Origin: Advenella kashmirensis WT001
GTDB taxonomy: Bacteria > Pseudomonadota > Gammaproteobacteria > Burkholderiales > Burkholderiaceae_B
NCBI RefSeq assembly: GCF_000219915.2
Contig: NC_017964.1
Span: 3,224,001-3,288,000 of the forward strand
DNA: 64,000 bases
Direction of reading: 5' to 3'
Position 1 is the stretch's first letter, and each line of letters opens with the position of its first letter. This document shows positions 36,966-46,307 of the stretch, piece by piece. Both the position numbers and the translations under genes were made by a program. Below the pieces are notes generated by a model. It saw only the letters and a list, made by a program, of their open reading frames with translations, had not been told where the DNA came from and searched no databases.

Positions 36966-38033
36966 TCAGTTCTCCAATTGGCCGGTTGCGGCCTGGGTCA
37001 CGGGATTTCTGCCAAGTGCCCGCAGGAATGCCAAAAGGTCTGCGCGTTCCTGTTCCGTCAACGTAAAGGGTTGCATTTCCGGAGAACGACTGGGCCTGTC
37101 AATGCCGCCCTCCTCATAATGCTTGATTACTGCTTCCAGCGAGTCGATTGAGCCGTCGTGCATATAGGGCCCCTTATCGTTCAGTTCACGCAACGTCGGC
37201 GTCTTGAAGGCATGCTGCATGCCAACCACCTGGGGTGGCGTAAACTTTCCCCGGCCACGATCAGCGCTGGCCAGCCCGATGTCATGAAAACCATCATCAG
37301 TCAAACGCCAGGTACTGTGGCATGCGCTGCAGCGGGCCTTGCCATTGTAGATAGCAAAACCGCGCTGCTCCTGTGTGGTCAGCGCCTGCGTATCACCGGC
37401 GATCCAGCGATCCAGATCGGTGCGCGGCGATACCAGCGAGCGCTCGAAAGTAGCCAGCGCCTGCTGGATATGCTCGACAGTAATTTGCTGTACACGCCCG
37501 TAGGCGCGCTGCACCGGTTGTGCGTAATCGTCCAGCGCATTGATACGCTCCAGCAACAGCGCCACCGGCATATTCATTTCATGCTCGGCCGTAATAGGCA
37601 TGACCGCTTGCTGTTCCAACGTATTGGCGCGTCCGTCCCACATGAGAGCGGACAGCCAGGCGCTGTTGAGCAGCGTCGGTGTTCTACGGGCAAATTCCTG
37701 TTGCCCGGAACCCACCGGTTGAACCAGACCATCGCTCCAGCGTTTGCCGGGATCGTGACAGGTGGCACAAGAGCGGCTTGCGCGCGAGAGTCGCGAGTCA
37801 AAAAACAGCTTGCGCCCCAGTTCCTCTTTTGCCTGCGAATGGGGATTGTCTGCCGGATAGGGCACCGATTGCGGTCGCTGATACTTCTGTTTGAGCGACC
37901 GCATCAATTCGGCATCCGCTTGCGGGGCACTGTGAGCGCTACGCAGTTCAGACCCCTGCACACCGGCAAGCAATGCTGCCAGCAGCATCAGGCCTGACCA
38001 CGTACGCCCGCTTTGTTTCTCGCCTTTGATCAC
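36966..38033 (-). CDS. mauG: MauG-type di-haem enzyme for TTQ maturation
   Basis: MauG is a periplasmic c-type di-haem protein of the bacterial cytochrome c peroxidase family that completes the tryptophan tryptophylquinone cofactor in preMADH. Two haem sites are present, CATCH in the first third and CSACH in the second half, together with LGRKLFFDSRLS and RTPTLLNSAW typical of the family, and PYMHDGS near the C terminus. The start is uncertain: GTG at 38033 leaves a short signal-like N terminus (LMLLAALLAG), while ATG at 38078 would overlap mauA by 20 bases. It follows mauA directly, as in classical mau operons. Confidence 0.87.
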   Translation of the reverse strand: MIKGEKQSGRTWSGLMLLAALLAGVQGSELRSAHSAPQADAELMRSLKQKYQRPQSVPYPADNPHSQAKEELGRKLFFDSRLSRASRSCATCHDPGKRWSDGLVQPVGSGQQEFARRTPTLLNSAWLSALMWDGRANTLEQQAVMPITAEHEMNMPVALLLERINALDDYAQPVQRAYGRVQQITVEHIQQALATFERSLVSPRTDLDRWIAGDTQALTTQEQRGFAIYNGKARCSACHSTWRLTDDGFHDIGLASADRGRGKFTPPQVVGMQHAFKTPTLRELNDKGPYMHDGSIDSLEAVIKHYEEGGIDRPSRSPEMQPFTLTEQERADLLAFLRALGRNPVTQAATGQLEN

Positions 38034-38058
38034 AATCGTGTACCTGTCGCGGCACCAA

Positions 38059-38619
38059 TTAACTGGCCTTGCCGACAATCGGCGAAATGGTGCAGTGATA
38101 GGTCATGGAGTCATCTTCGGCGCCAAAGCACCAAACCACGTCGTTGTTAAACTCAGGGCGATAGATCGGCAATTCTCCCTGAGTATTGACACAGTTGCAC
38201 CGTCCGCAAGTCTGTTTACCGCAGCAATCCCGGTAAGCGATCAGATAACTCTGGCCATCGCCGGGATTATGACAACTGGCCACCCAGGAACTGGGAGACA
38301 GTTTTGAACCCGGGGGGCAATTGGTCAGAGAGCCGCCGCAACAATCGCAGATGTTGCCGTCAATTGAGCAGTGGCGCCAATAGTCACATGCCTGGGAATT
38401 GGTGTCTTGCGGCTTCCAGCCTTCACGGCCCAGCGAGCCCGTGGTTTCAGCATGCGCATTGTTCAGCCGCCCCCGACGATCAACCGGCAACAGCGGCAGC
38501 AACGCCGCGCCTGCCAGCTGCGCGCCCAATCGGCCCAGAAAGCTGCGTCGACCAATTTTGCTGGCAGCAACGCGGCTGAGCCTTTCCATTCCACTATCGA
38601 AATTGTTGGTTTTTTTCAT
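38059..38619 (-). CDS. mauA: Methylamine dehydrogenase light chain, TTQ-bearing
   Basis: The small subunit of the periplasmic quinoprotein that oxidises methylamine to formaldehyde and ammonia. The 186-residue precursor has a twin-arginine leader (GRRSFLGR then a hydrophobic run to about residue 55) and a cysteine-rich mature part. By alignment with the Paracoccus subunit the TTQ tryptophans are in SSWVASC and VVWCFG, and the catalytic aspartates in CSIDGN and YRDCCG. It has 14 mature cysteines against 12 in the Paracoccus protein; the two extra (CDCCGG and QTCGRC) recall aromatic amine dehydrogenase. The C terminus TISPIVGKAS is characteristic of MADH. Confidence 0.94.
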   Translation of the reverse strand: MKKTNNFDSGMERLSRVAASKIGRRSFLGRLGAQLAGAALLPLLPVDRRGRLNNAHAETTGSLGREGWKPQDTNSQACDYWRHCSIDGNICDCCGGSLTNCPPGSKLSPSSWVASCHNPGDGQSYLIAYRDCCGKQTCGRCNCVNTQGELPIYRPEFNNDVVWCFGAEDDSMTYHCTISPIVGKAS

Positions 38620-38667
38620 GACGATCTCCTCGCTCTATACAAGCGCTTGTCTGGTTAACGTTGGGAT

Positions 38668-39293
38668 TCAATGCAGCTGGGGCGCAATATCGGCCGGCTG
38701 AACCATTTTTTCGCGCATATATTTCTGCAGGGAATGGTGCCCCAGCCGCACGGTTTCAAACAGGCTCTCGACATGTTCGCGTGTGTTGCAAAGACCTTTG
38801 GCCAGAATCATTCCCTGTTCGTCCAGAAGAACGCCATAAGGAATTTTTGCAACCTGGAACTTCATGCCGATCTCGGCCGACACCACGTACCTCACTTCGC
38901 CCATATCGTGCTCGGCCAGAAACTTGCGGTGGTCTGCCGCATTACCGTCGCTGATCAGGACAACATCGGCCCCCTCGCGCTGCGCCACTGAGCGGATAAT
39001 GGGAAACAGCTTTGCGCAAATCGGGCAGGTTGGGCCGGTGAACATCAGCAGACTGGGGCGTCCTGGCGTGAGCGCCTGTCCGACAGCGAGCGGAACACCA
39101 TAGAAGTCATCCACCTGAAATACCGGAGATTGCTCGCCAATATCCGGACCGTGATCCAGCATCATGCCCCTAGCGGCGCTGAGCGCTCGTGCAACAAACC
39201 TATTTGACGAATCAGGCCCATAACCAGCACCGCCAGGCCGATGAATCCGAGCCAGAGCATTACGTTGGAAGCGATAAGCAAAGTTGTATTCAT
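38668..39293 (-). CDS. mauD: MauD, thioredoxin-like maturation protein (frame interrupted)
   Basis: MauD is needed for correct disulfide formation in the light chain. The product has an N-terminal membrane anchor (LLIASNVMLWLGFIGLAVLV), a thioredoxin fold and the active site CPIC in FTGPTCPICAKLFP. One base is missing near 39166 (GGGGC(N)ATGATG) between anchor and thioredoxin domain; ATG at 39293 is the proper start, the longer minus-strand frame being out of register there. About 208 residues. It sits between mauE and mauA, the canonical order. Confidence 0.88.
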
Positions 39294-39310
39294 GATGTCT
39301 CCATTTCCCT

Positions 39311-39856
39311 TTAAGAATTATTAGAACTGGCAGGTGACAGAGATGAAAGCATATCTGCACCGGTATAAAGAATCGCTGTCATTGCGGCTGCGGCCAGCGC
39401 CAGCACGGTTTCGCCCAGCGTTGCGGTAACGCCGGCGTTGGCCGCCTGCGCCACGTACAACGCGAACCCCGCAAGCACAAGGGGTCTGGCAAATTGAACC
39501 AGGCCAATACCATTGCCGCGCTCGGCGCCGCGCAGGCACCCGCAATCGATATGGGTTCTGCCGCGCGCCAGGTTAATGCCAATCGCAATAGCGAACGACA
39601 GCAGCAGCAAGGCAACAAGCACCCCGGCATACGCGGTCACAGCGTTGATCAATAACAGCGCTGCAAACGACAATTCCAGGTAAGGCAGCATGCGCGCAAA
39701 TGGATAGGCCAGCACGTCGGGCAAAACACGATAGTTCGCCACGACGCCATGAAACTCATCCCTGTCCCGCAGCTTGGGTAATGCCGCTGCAATCAGCACA
39801 AAAACCAGGAAGAATTTTGCCAGCATGAAAAGTAGCGGATTGGATATCAAGTTCAT
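39311..39856 (-). CDS. mauE: Methylamine utilisation membrane protein MauE
   Basis: A 181-residue integral membrane protein with about five hydrophobic segments (e.g. FMLAKFFLVFVLIAAALPKL and LVALLLLSFAIAIGINLARG) and the conserved loop THIDCGCLRG with a CxC motif. MauE works with MauD in light-chain maturation or export. ATG at 39856 is seven bases downstream of the mauB stop (39864); it is followed by mauD after 17 bases. The frame is intact. Confidence 0.9.
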   Translation of the reverse strand: MNLISNPLLFMLAKFFLVFVLIAAALPKLRDRDEFHGVVANYRVLPDVLAYPFARMLPYLELSFAALLLINAVTAYAGVLVALLLLSFAIAIGINLARGRTHIDCGCLRGAERGNGIGLVQFARPLVLAGFALYVAQAANAGVTATLGETVLALAAAAMTAILYTGADMLSSLSPASSNNS

Positions 39857-39863
39857 GGTGTCC

Positions 39864-41093
39864 TCACAATTCCGGGATGGTGAGCATGAGGGGGGCTTTA
39901 CCCAGCTCGTCCACCTTGCCGGTCTCTTTGCCCGTGGCCGGATCATACATATACAAGGTGCGATCTATGGCCGACACGGCATAAAGCACCGGTTTGTCGT
40001 CCTGGCTTATTCCGATCGAATCCACCTCGTGGCCAAGTTCGATTTTGCTGATTCGTTTTCCGGTTTTGGCTTCAAGTGCAAAGACAAAGCGGCTGGGCAG
40101 CTTATGTGTCCATTTTTCCCGCTGGTCGGCCAGAAGATAAATCGTGTCGCTGGGGCGATGATAGGTCACGGTCATCCAGCCGCCGGGGCGCCACTTTTGC
40201 TTGCGCTCCTCTTCTGTGAACGCATTGAACACTTTGGCAAACGTGGCACCGTCCGCAGTCAAATCCGCCTGATAGATATTGCCCTCATAACTGGGCCAGA
40301 CCAGACGTCCGGCTTTTGCCGAATAGGCAGGATTGTTAAACAGATAATCGTCCTCGGGATGAAAGACCTTGGTGTTTTCCTGCTTGATTTCTCCTTTGCC
40401 GTCATACCCCACCTTCAGCAGCGATCCGTCGCGACAGTGCATAAAGAAGGTGTTTTGTGCTGCCGGGAACAAATGATAGCAGTCGGGCACGTCAACCATT
40501 TTGACGAATGATCTGTTGGCCACATCTACAATCCCGACCGCAGGCGATGGGGAAAACTGCTGGAACAGCAGGAATTTGTCGTCATTGGACAGCGTGGCCA
40601 TGCGCTCGAGCGTCGCGCTCAGAAACCGGCCTTCCGGAATATCAATCTCGGCAATCAGATCATGAGTCTGGGCATCCACCAGATCAATATAATCATTACG
40701 CTGGCCTCGTGCTATCCGCGCAAACAGTGTATTGGCCACGGCAAAAAACTTGCCATCATGCGAGGCCATCACATGCGGCAGCTTGCCAGCATCAGTCATG
40801 CCCAGAAGCTTGCTTTTCTCGCCATCGATTGAAAACACTTGCGACGTTACATTGAAATGCCCTGGGTCTGTGACATACACTCGTTTGGCATTGCTGGGCG
40901 GCGCGGACAGGATGATGGGTTCATCCTGCAGGGTCGAGGTAATCTCCTTGCCCAGCTGAGTTGGAATTTTGGGTTCGGCAGCACCCGCTGCTCCCGCCAG
41001 TACCAGCGCCGTGCACGCCGTCATCAGCACCCATCCTGCACGCACCTGCAGGCCAGGGCTGCTTGTCTTTACCACCAGTCCATCAGTCTTCAT
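39864..41093 (-). CDS. mauB: Methylamine dehydrogenase heavy chain
   Basis: The large subunit of MADH, a seven-bladed beta-propeller that supports the TTQ light chains in an alpha2beta2 periplasmic enzyme. The 409-residue precursor has a signal peptide ending near GAAGAAEP and typical sequences such as RVYVTDPGHFNVTSQVF, FLLFQQFSPSPAVGIVD, and WRPGGWMTVTYHRPSDTIYL. Length and pattern fit MADH heavy chains well; the aromatic amine dehydrogenase large subunit is a related alternative. It stands between mauF and mauE. Confidence 0.93.
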   Translation of the reverse strand: MKTDGLVVKTSSPGLQVRAGWVLMTACTALVLAGAAGAAEPKIPTQLGKEITSTLQDEPIILSAPPSNAKRVYVTDPGHFNVTSQVFSIDGEKSKLLGMTDAGKLPHVMASHDGKFFAVANTLFARIARGQRNDYIDLVDAQTHDLIAEIDIPEGRFLSATLERMATLSNDDKFLLFQQFSPSPAVGIVDVANRSFVKMVDVPDCYHLFPAAQNTFFMHCRDGSLLKVGYDGKGEIKQENTKVFHPEDDYLFNNPAYSAKAGRLVWPSYEGNIYQADLTADGATFAKVFNAFTEEERKQKWRPGGWMTVTYHRPSDTIYLLADQREKWTHKLPSRFVFALEAKTGKRISKIELGHEVDSIGISQDDKPVLYAVSAIDRTLYMYDPATGKETGKVDELGKAPLMLTIPEL

Positions 41094-41144
41094 TTGTCTC
41101 TCCAGCTGTATCTGTTATATGCAGGTCGCACGTGCGCTGCCCCC

Positions 41145-42002
41145 TTACACCAAACACACGACGAGCGCCGCAGCCCCTGCCGTGATCAACAGAAAACCGT
41201 CTGCCGTTACCGCCCTTTCCTGATATTTGGCCAAAAAACCCTGCACGCTGCGGTCACTTACCGGGAACAGGTTGACGAGCATGGGTAAAAAGCGACCGGC
41301 ATTGAATACGCACACCGTTGCAATAGCAAACGAAATATCACCGCTTAGCGCCGCGGCCAGCGTGACAATGTAGAGAATCGGCGTCTGCACATAGGTAGAA
41401 TAATTTGTGCCTAGCGCAAAGCCATATAACAGCCCGATTACCCATGAGCGAAAACGAAAGCGCGCATCGTGAGGCACTTGCGCCCGGCGCTGCGGATAGG
41501 GCATGCGAAGGAAATCGAATTGATGCGCGCCGTAGCAGAACGCCAGTATGGCCAGCACGACAGTTCCGGGCACGAGCAGGCTACCGGTAGATAGCAGCGC
41601 CCCCACCCCGCCGAGCATTGCGCCCAGCATGAGTGCACCGGCAAGATAGCCCAGCGCATGCATCAGGATAGTTGGGATCCAGGCCAGCACGCTGCGCAGG
41701 CCATAGCCTGCCTGGGGACGTAGCAGGCTCAGGCTTGAATAGCCACAAGGAGACCAGGTGGACAGCAGCCCGCCACAAAATGCCAGTGGCCACAAAATTA
41801 ACGTTAATGACTGCGTCGGAGAACCCGGTGCATCAAGCGTGGTCCCGATTACGGCCCCGGCGCTCAGCGCCAGGACAATCAGCAACAATCGAGCCTGCCA
41901 CGACTGTGATTGCGCAAAGGAAATGCAATCGAGCACGCGCTCCGTTGATTCGGCCGAGCGCAAGCTGGTGGACACGGTTGCATCATGGTTTGTGGTTATC
42001 AT
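41145..42002 (-). CDS. mauF: Methylamine utilisation membrane protein MauF
   Basis: A 285-residue inner-membrane protein with about seven hydrophobic segments and the motif STWSPCGYSSLSLLRP, resembling the DsbD/CcdA-type membrane fold. MauF is required for stable MADH in methylotrophs. ATG at 42002 has GGAGGGG six bases upstream and is preferred over the ATGs at 42074 and 42017. First gene of the minus-strand mau operon and divergent from the AraC-type regulator. Confidence 0.85.
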   Translation of the reverse strand: MITTNHDATVSTSLRSAESTERVLDCISFAQSQSWQARLLLIVLALSAGAVIGTTLDAPGSPTQSLTLILWPLAFCGGLLSTWSPCGYSSLSLLRPQAGYGLRSVLAWIPTILMHALGYLAGALMLGAMLGGVGALLSTGSLLVPGTVVLAILAFCYGAHQFDFLRMPYPQRRAQVPHDARFRFRSWVIGLLYGFALGTNYSTYVQTPILYIVTLAAALSGDISFAIATVCVFNAGRFLPMLVNLFPVSDRSVQGFLAKYQERAVTADGFLLITAGAAALVVCLV

Positions 42003-42279
42003 CTGTAGCCCCTCCATCACATTTGTGTTATTTGCATACTGCTTGCGACGAAGGTTACCGGTACACAAGACCATTCAGTAGCACTTATCGGCATCTTCCG
42101 AATGCGGGTTTACCCTTGTCGATAAAAAACGTACAGGCTGGCAAGATCAAGGCAAGCAAAGGGTTGCCGATTTTTACTATGGCTTGTGTGGAAAACGGCC
42201 TATTCTCAGGCTGCATAATACCGGTCAGAATCAGCGCTAAAGACGCTGGACGACCATAAGGGGACTGGAGGATAAAACA

Positions 42280-43286
42280 ATGGCTATATCGGATCAGGGA
42301 GTCTCTGTCCGCAGACAGGTGCTTCCCGCCCAATCCATGTCAGCGGTACGGCTGCGCAATAGCGATGTCCTGCAGCAGGCGCAGGCCCTGCCTTTTTGGT
42401 CACAGGACTATACCCAATTGTCTGCAGGCAGTTTTCATGGCGAGGTTGACAGCATTGCCACGCGCGGCATCCAGCTGTTTCGGGAGTCCATGACCTGTTC
42501 GGTAGATGAACTGGCCTGTGCGCCGGCAAACACATATGTCATAGGTCTGGCCGGCAAAGTAACCGGCGATTCCCATTGGGGTTCGGTTGCGCTGAAAGAA
42601 AACTCGCTCATCACGCTGGATAAGGATGCCGAACTGGTTTTCCGAACCTCGCATCAATCAGAAATCTCAGTGGCCGTCATTGATGCCGAAAGGCTGGACG
42701 AATATGCCCAGCAAGTACTGGGTATTGATCTGCAATGCGTTTTTGGAAAAATACGGCCAGTCGAACGGCTGGAGCAGGCGCAGGCAGACTCCATGCGCAG
42801 AATGTTCAATGATTTCTTTTTGCATCTGCCCCCATGGCGCGGATTACACCGAACCATGCCGCCTGGAGTCATTTTGAAGATGATATCATGTCTGAGTGCG
42901 TACACGCACTGGCTTCCATCAAGCCCCTTTCACAGCGCACCTCCGATATCCGGATCCATCGCTATCTGGTAAACCGGGTTCGCGAACGCACGCTGGCCTC
43001 GCCGCTGTGCCCGCCAAGCATTGGCGAACTGTGCCGGGAACTCAATGTAAGCCGCCGAACGCTGAACCATGCCTTTTTGCGGGTACTGGGCATTACCCCG
43101 GTGTCGTACATTCGCAATATCAGGCTTAATCGCGTGCGCGCCGATCTGCAGACCGGCAAGCTATCGGGCAGCTCCATTGCAGATATCGCCATTCATTGGG
43201 GATTCTGGCATATGAGTTTGTTTTCACGCTATTACAAGGCCTTGTTCGGCGAGTTGCCGTCCGAGACACGCAGCCGTCACGCGTGA
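42280..43286 (+). CDS. AraC-family regulator next to the mau operon (frame interrupted)
   Basis: About 335 residues across one break. The C-terminal half has a typical AraC/XylS double helix-turn-helix (IGELCRELNVSRRTLNHAFL; then SIADIAIHWGFWHMSLFSRYYK). The N-terminal part lacks a recognisable cupin motif and resembles EutR-like regulators of amine catabolism. A base is missing or extra near 42830 in a C5 run. It is divergent from mauF and followed by mauM after 24 bases, so it probably activates both transcripts in response to amines. In classical systems the activator is the LysR-type MauR, so this would be a different control type. Confidence 0.82.
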
Positions 43287-43310
43287 CACCGGCCTTTTAC
43301 GGAGGCTCCA

Positions 43311-43991
43311 ATGGGTCAGGAAAAGCCGTCAGATGCTCCCCGGATTTCGGAAAAGCGACGCGACCTGCTGAAAACATCGGTGCGCGCCGCTGGCGCTTTG
43401 GGTGTGACATGGCTCGCCCTGGATACCGCAACCGATGCCGCTTCCGCCGCCGAGCCTCAGGCATTGCGACCGCCCGGCGCACTGGATGAAGCAGCATTTT
43501 TATCTGCCTGTGTGCGCTGCGGCCTCTGTGTTCGTGCCTGCCCTTACGATATTCTTTCGCTGGCAACACTGGATGGTCCGGCTCAAACCGGCACGCCTTA
43601 CTTTGTTGCACGCGATGATCCGTGCCGAATGTGCAAGGACATTCCCTGTGCAAAAGCCTGCCCGACCGGCGCCCTCGATAGCGAAATGGCCCGGATCGAG
43701 GATGCCGACATGGGCGTGGCGGTACTGGTGGGGCATGAAACCTGCCTGAACTACAAGGGACTTAACTGCAGCATTTGCTATCGGGTTTGCCCCGTACGTG
43801 ACCAGGCCATCACCCTGGAAACCCATCAGATAAATGGCAAACAACGCATTATCCCGACCGTGCACTCCGATGCCTGCACCGGCTGCGGTACGTGTGAAAA
43901 GCATTGCGTGATCAAGGAGGCAGCCATTCGCGTGCTGCCGCGCAAACTAGGGCTGGGCCAGGAAGGCAGAAACCCTTCAGGACGACTGTAA
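43311..43991 (+). CDS. mauM: MauM/NapG-type ferredoxin
   Basis: A 226-residue iron-sulfur protein with a Tat-like leader (EKRRDLLKTSVRAAGALG) and four 4Fe-4S type cysteine clusters: CVRCGLCVRACP, CRMCKDIPCAKACP, CLNYKGLNCSICYRVCP and CTGCGTCEKHC. It belongs to the NapG/MauM family, which passes electrons in the periplasm together with a membrane partner of NapH/MauN type. It directly precedes mauN (start two bases after the stop). Confidence 0.9.
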   Translation: MGQEKPSDAPRISEKRRDLLKTSVRAAGALGVTWLALDTATDAASAAEPQALRPPGALDEAAFLSACVRCGLCVRACPYDILSLATLDGPAQTGTPYFVARDDPCRMCKDIPCAKACPTGALDSEMARIEDADMGVAVLVGHETCLNYKGLNCSICYRVCPVRDQAITLETHQINGKQRIIPTVHSDACTGCGTCEKHCVIKEAAIRVLPRKLGLGQEGRNPSGRL

Positions 43992-43993
43992 TA

Positions 43994-44881
43994 ATGACAA
44001 TTGCTATCGCGGACAAATCCCTGAAAAAAAAGGAACGTACCGGCTGGAGATCCTGGCGCTGGCTGCTGGCCCGTCGCACGGCCCAGCTTGCCCTGCTGTT
44101 CGCTTTTATGGCTGGGCCCTGGCTGGGATGGCGCATTGCTCAGGGCAATTTCGCATCCAGCCAGTGGTTTGGCATCATCAATCTTTCTGACCCCTATATC
44201 CTGCTGCAATCATTATTTGCAGGCCACGCCATTTCCGCGGTCGCTGCTGGCGGCGCCCTTCTGATCGTATTGTTCTTTTTTCTGGTGGGCGGCCGCAGCT
44301 ATTGCAGCTGGCTATGCCCGGTAAACATCGTTACCGATGCTGCACTCTGGCTGCGTGACCGGCTCGGCATAAAACGCGACCGTGCTCTCAACAAGAACAC
44401 CCGCCTTGTCATCCTGGCCGCGACCCTGCTGGCCAGCGTGACCACGAGCGTCATTGCCTGGGAGATTATCAATCCGGTCACGATCCTGCAACGCGGGCTG
44501 ATCTTCGGCATGGGGCTGGGATGGGCAGTGATTGCTGGCGTGTTCCTGTTCGATCTATTAATTACACGCCATGGCTGGTGCGGCTATCTCTGCCCCGTAG
44601 GCGCCTTTTATGGAACCATCGGCCGATTCAGCCGGATCCGCGTGCGGGCAACCCGGCGCGACGCTTGCGAGCAATGCGGTGCCTGTCTGAGAAAATGTCC
44701 GGAACCGCATGTCATTGGTCCCGCATTGCGCGGCGAGGATAACGCATTTGTGATATCGGGCGATTGCATCAATTGTGGGGCCTGTATCGACCACTGTCCC
44801 AATGATGTATTTGAAATCAGTTTTCGCCCGCTGACATGGCAGACGGCGAATCGGCCGCAAGCGGGCGAGATCAATAAATAA
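43994..44881 (+). CDS. mauN: MauN/NapH-type membrane ferredoxin
   Basis: A 295-residue inner-membrane protein with four or five hydrophobic segments, two CP-type motifs on the cytoplasmic side (SWLCPVN and GYLCPVG), and two 4Fe-4S motifs at the C terminus (CEQCGACLRKCP and CINCGACIDHCP). With MauM it probably forms a quinol-linked electron path used in maturation or activity of MADH. ATG at 43994 is chosen over the upstream out-of-family ATG. Confidence 0.9.
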   Translation: MTIAIADKSLKKKERTGWRSWRWLLARRTAQLALLFAFMAGPWLGWRIAQGNFASSQWFGIINLSDPYILLQSLFAGHAISAVAAGGALLIVLFFFLVGGRSYCSWLCPVNIVTDAALWLRDRLGIKRDRALNKNTRLVILAATLLASVTTSVIAWEIINPVTILQRGLIFGMGLGWAVIAGVFLFDLLITRHGWCGYLCPVGAFYGTIGRFSRIRVRATRRDACEQCGACLRKCPEPHVIGPALRGEDNAFVISGDCINCGACIDHCPNDVFEISFRPLTWQTANRPQAGEINK

Positions 44882-44932
44882 AATCAATCGAGAAATAAAG
44901 AAATAGTACCCTCCGACGTCGGCAAAAAAACA

Positions 44933-44966
44933 GCCGGATACCCGGCCCCGGCGCCCGGTATCCGGC
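44933..44966. terminator. Hairpin between convergent mauN and azurin genes
   Basis: GCCGGATACC / GGTATCCGGC form a ten-bp perfect stem around a GC-rich loop; an A7 run lies just to the left, so it would act as a T-tract terminator for the azurin transcript on the minus strand. Confidence 0.75.
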
Positions 44967-45027
44967 CGCAAGGACAATCTGCAACCGGGCCTTCCCACAA
45001 GTTCTGACTATTTGCCGGCGTGCCGGC

Positions 45028-45483
45028 TTATGCCTCCAGCTTGAGCGTGCCGCGCATCATGCTCCAATGTCCCGGATATGAACAAATGAATGTATAGGAT
45101 TCGCCTGGCTTGAGGTTGCTGGTGGTGATCGTCGTGTCGGCCGTCTCTCCGCCGCCAATCAACGCTGTCTTGGCGATGATGCGGGTATCGTCGGGCTTGA
45201 GAAAATCATGCTCGCTTCCCGCTTTCTGGCCGTCCTTGATGATGGCGTCAATTTCACTGCTTTTGCCCAGCACCCAATTGTGTCCCATGGCGGTTTTGGG
45301 CATGCGTCCGGTATGCTTGAGCGTGACTTTAAAGGTCTCGCAGGATTTGGGGACGCTGATCGAGCGCATGCTGTAGCGCATGGTATCGCTCGACTCAACG
45401 GTCACTTCGCACGACTGCGCCCAGCCAAGTAGCGGAGCGGCCGACAGCAGCACGGCACACACAAGTTGGGATTTCATTTTCAT
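45028..45483 (-). CDS. azu: Azurin
   Basis: A 151-residue blue copper protein of the periplasm. The signal peptide ends near LLGWAQS; the mature part begins CEVTVESSDTMRYSM and carries the copper ligands: His in AMGHNWVLG, Cys in FICSYPGHW, His in PGHW and Met in SMMRG. Placed convergent to mauN and with no amicyanin gene in the locus, it is a reasonable electron acceptor for the amine dehydrogenase; azurins serve that role for aromatic amine dehydrogenase and in some methylotrophs. Family identity is certain; partner is inference. Confidence 0.94.
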   Translation of the reverse strand: MKMKSQLVCAVLLSAAPLLGWAQSCEVTVESSDTMRYSMRSISVPKSCETFKVTLKHTGRMPKTAMGHNWVLGKSSEIDAIIKDGQKAGSEHDFLKPDDTRIIAKTALIGGGETADTTITTSNLKPGESYTFICSYPGHWSMMRGTLKLEA

Positions 45484-45693
45484 TTATGTCTCCTTAAGTA
45501 GCATGAAGACATTTTCACACCCGGATGCACCCTCCGATATCAAAAAACGGCAGCACATGCCCAAGACGGTACCGTTGCCGCATCAGGCCACATCAAGCGT
45601 GGCCGGTGAGGCGGCCGACCGAGATAGCAATTCGAAGCAGCCGCTGCGCGTTGCCCAACACTCTGGCAGACTGCCTATCCCTTGCCTTGGCAA

Positions 45694-46169
45694 TTACACC
45701 AGCAGCGCGCCGCTTTCCTTGATTTTTCCCAAGGCAAAACTGGATCTCATATCCACCACAGAGGGGTGCTGCATCAAAACGTTCATGGCAAATGCAGAAA
45801 ATGCGGCCAGATCCTGCACTTGCACGCGCAGCAGGTAGTCCATATCGCCCGACATGGAATGGCACTCGACCACTTCCGGCCAGAGCTGGACATCACGGTT
45901 GAAATCCTGCATGGGGGCATGGCTGGAGCCACTGTGTTTGTTCAGCCGAATAGAGACAAATGCAATCAGGCCGCGCCCGATTCTGTCGGCATCCACGCGG
46001 GCGGCGTATCCTTTAATATAGCCTCTTCTTCCAGACGCTTGACGCGGCGCAGACACGGGCTTGGGGAAAGCGCTATTTTATCGGCCAGGTCCTGGTTGCT
46101 TAGCCGGCCATTTTTCTGCAGAAGGTTAAGAATTTGCCGGTCTGTTTTATCTAGTGTATTTAGTGACAT
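45694..46169 (-). CDS. Lrp/AsnC-family regulator (frame interrupted)
   Basis: About 158 residues: an N-terminal helix-turn-helix (LDKTDRQILNLLQKNGRLSN, then LSPSPCLRRVKRLEEE) and a C-terminal RAM ligand domain. A base is missing near 46020 (GAGGC(N)TATATTAAAGG), after which the frame continues with YIKGYAARVDADRIG to 45694. It is divergent from hppD with 138 bases between, so control of aromatic amino acid degradation is plausible. Confidence 0.87.
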
Positions 46170-46307
46170 AATCTTTCCTAAATATAACGAAAAATAAAAT
46201 AATAATGCAAGATAACGAAATTTTGCAGCATTTTTTGCAATCGTCTGCCTCGCTTTTTTGCTTAGAATAGATGTTTTATCAGAACAAAAAACTTCAGGAG
46301 CAATGCT

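Noticed and set aside
39864..41093. Aromatic amine dehydrogenase large subunit (aauB)
   Set aside because: Possible, but the light-chain C terminus and overall pattern, and presence of mauF/mauG/mauMN-like genes, fit methylamine dehydrogenase better.
41145..42074. Generic DsbD-like electron transporter
   Set aside because: Position directly before mauB and the WSPCGYSS motif point to MauF.
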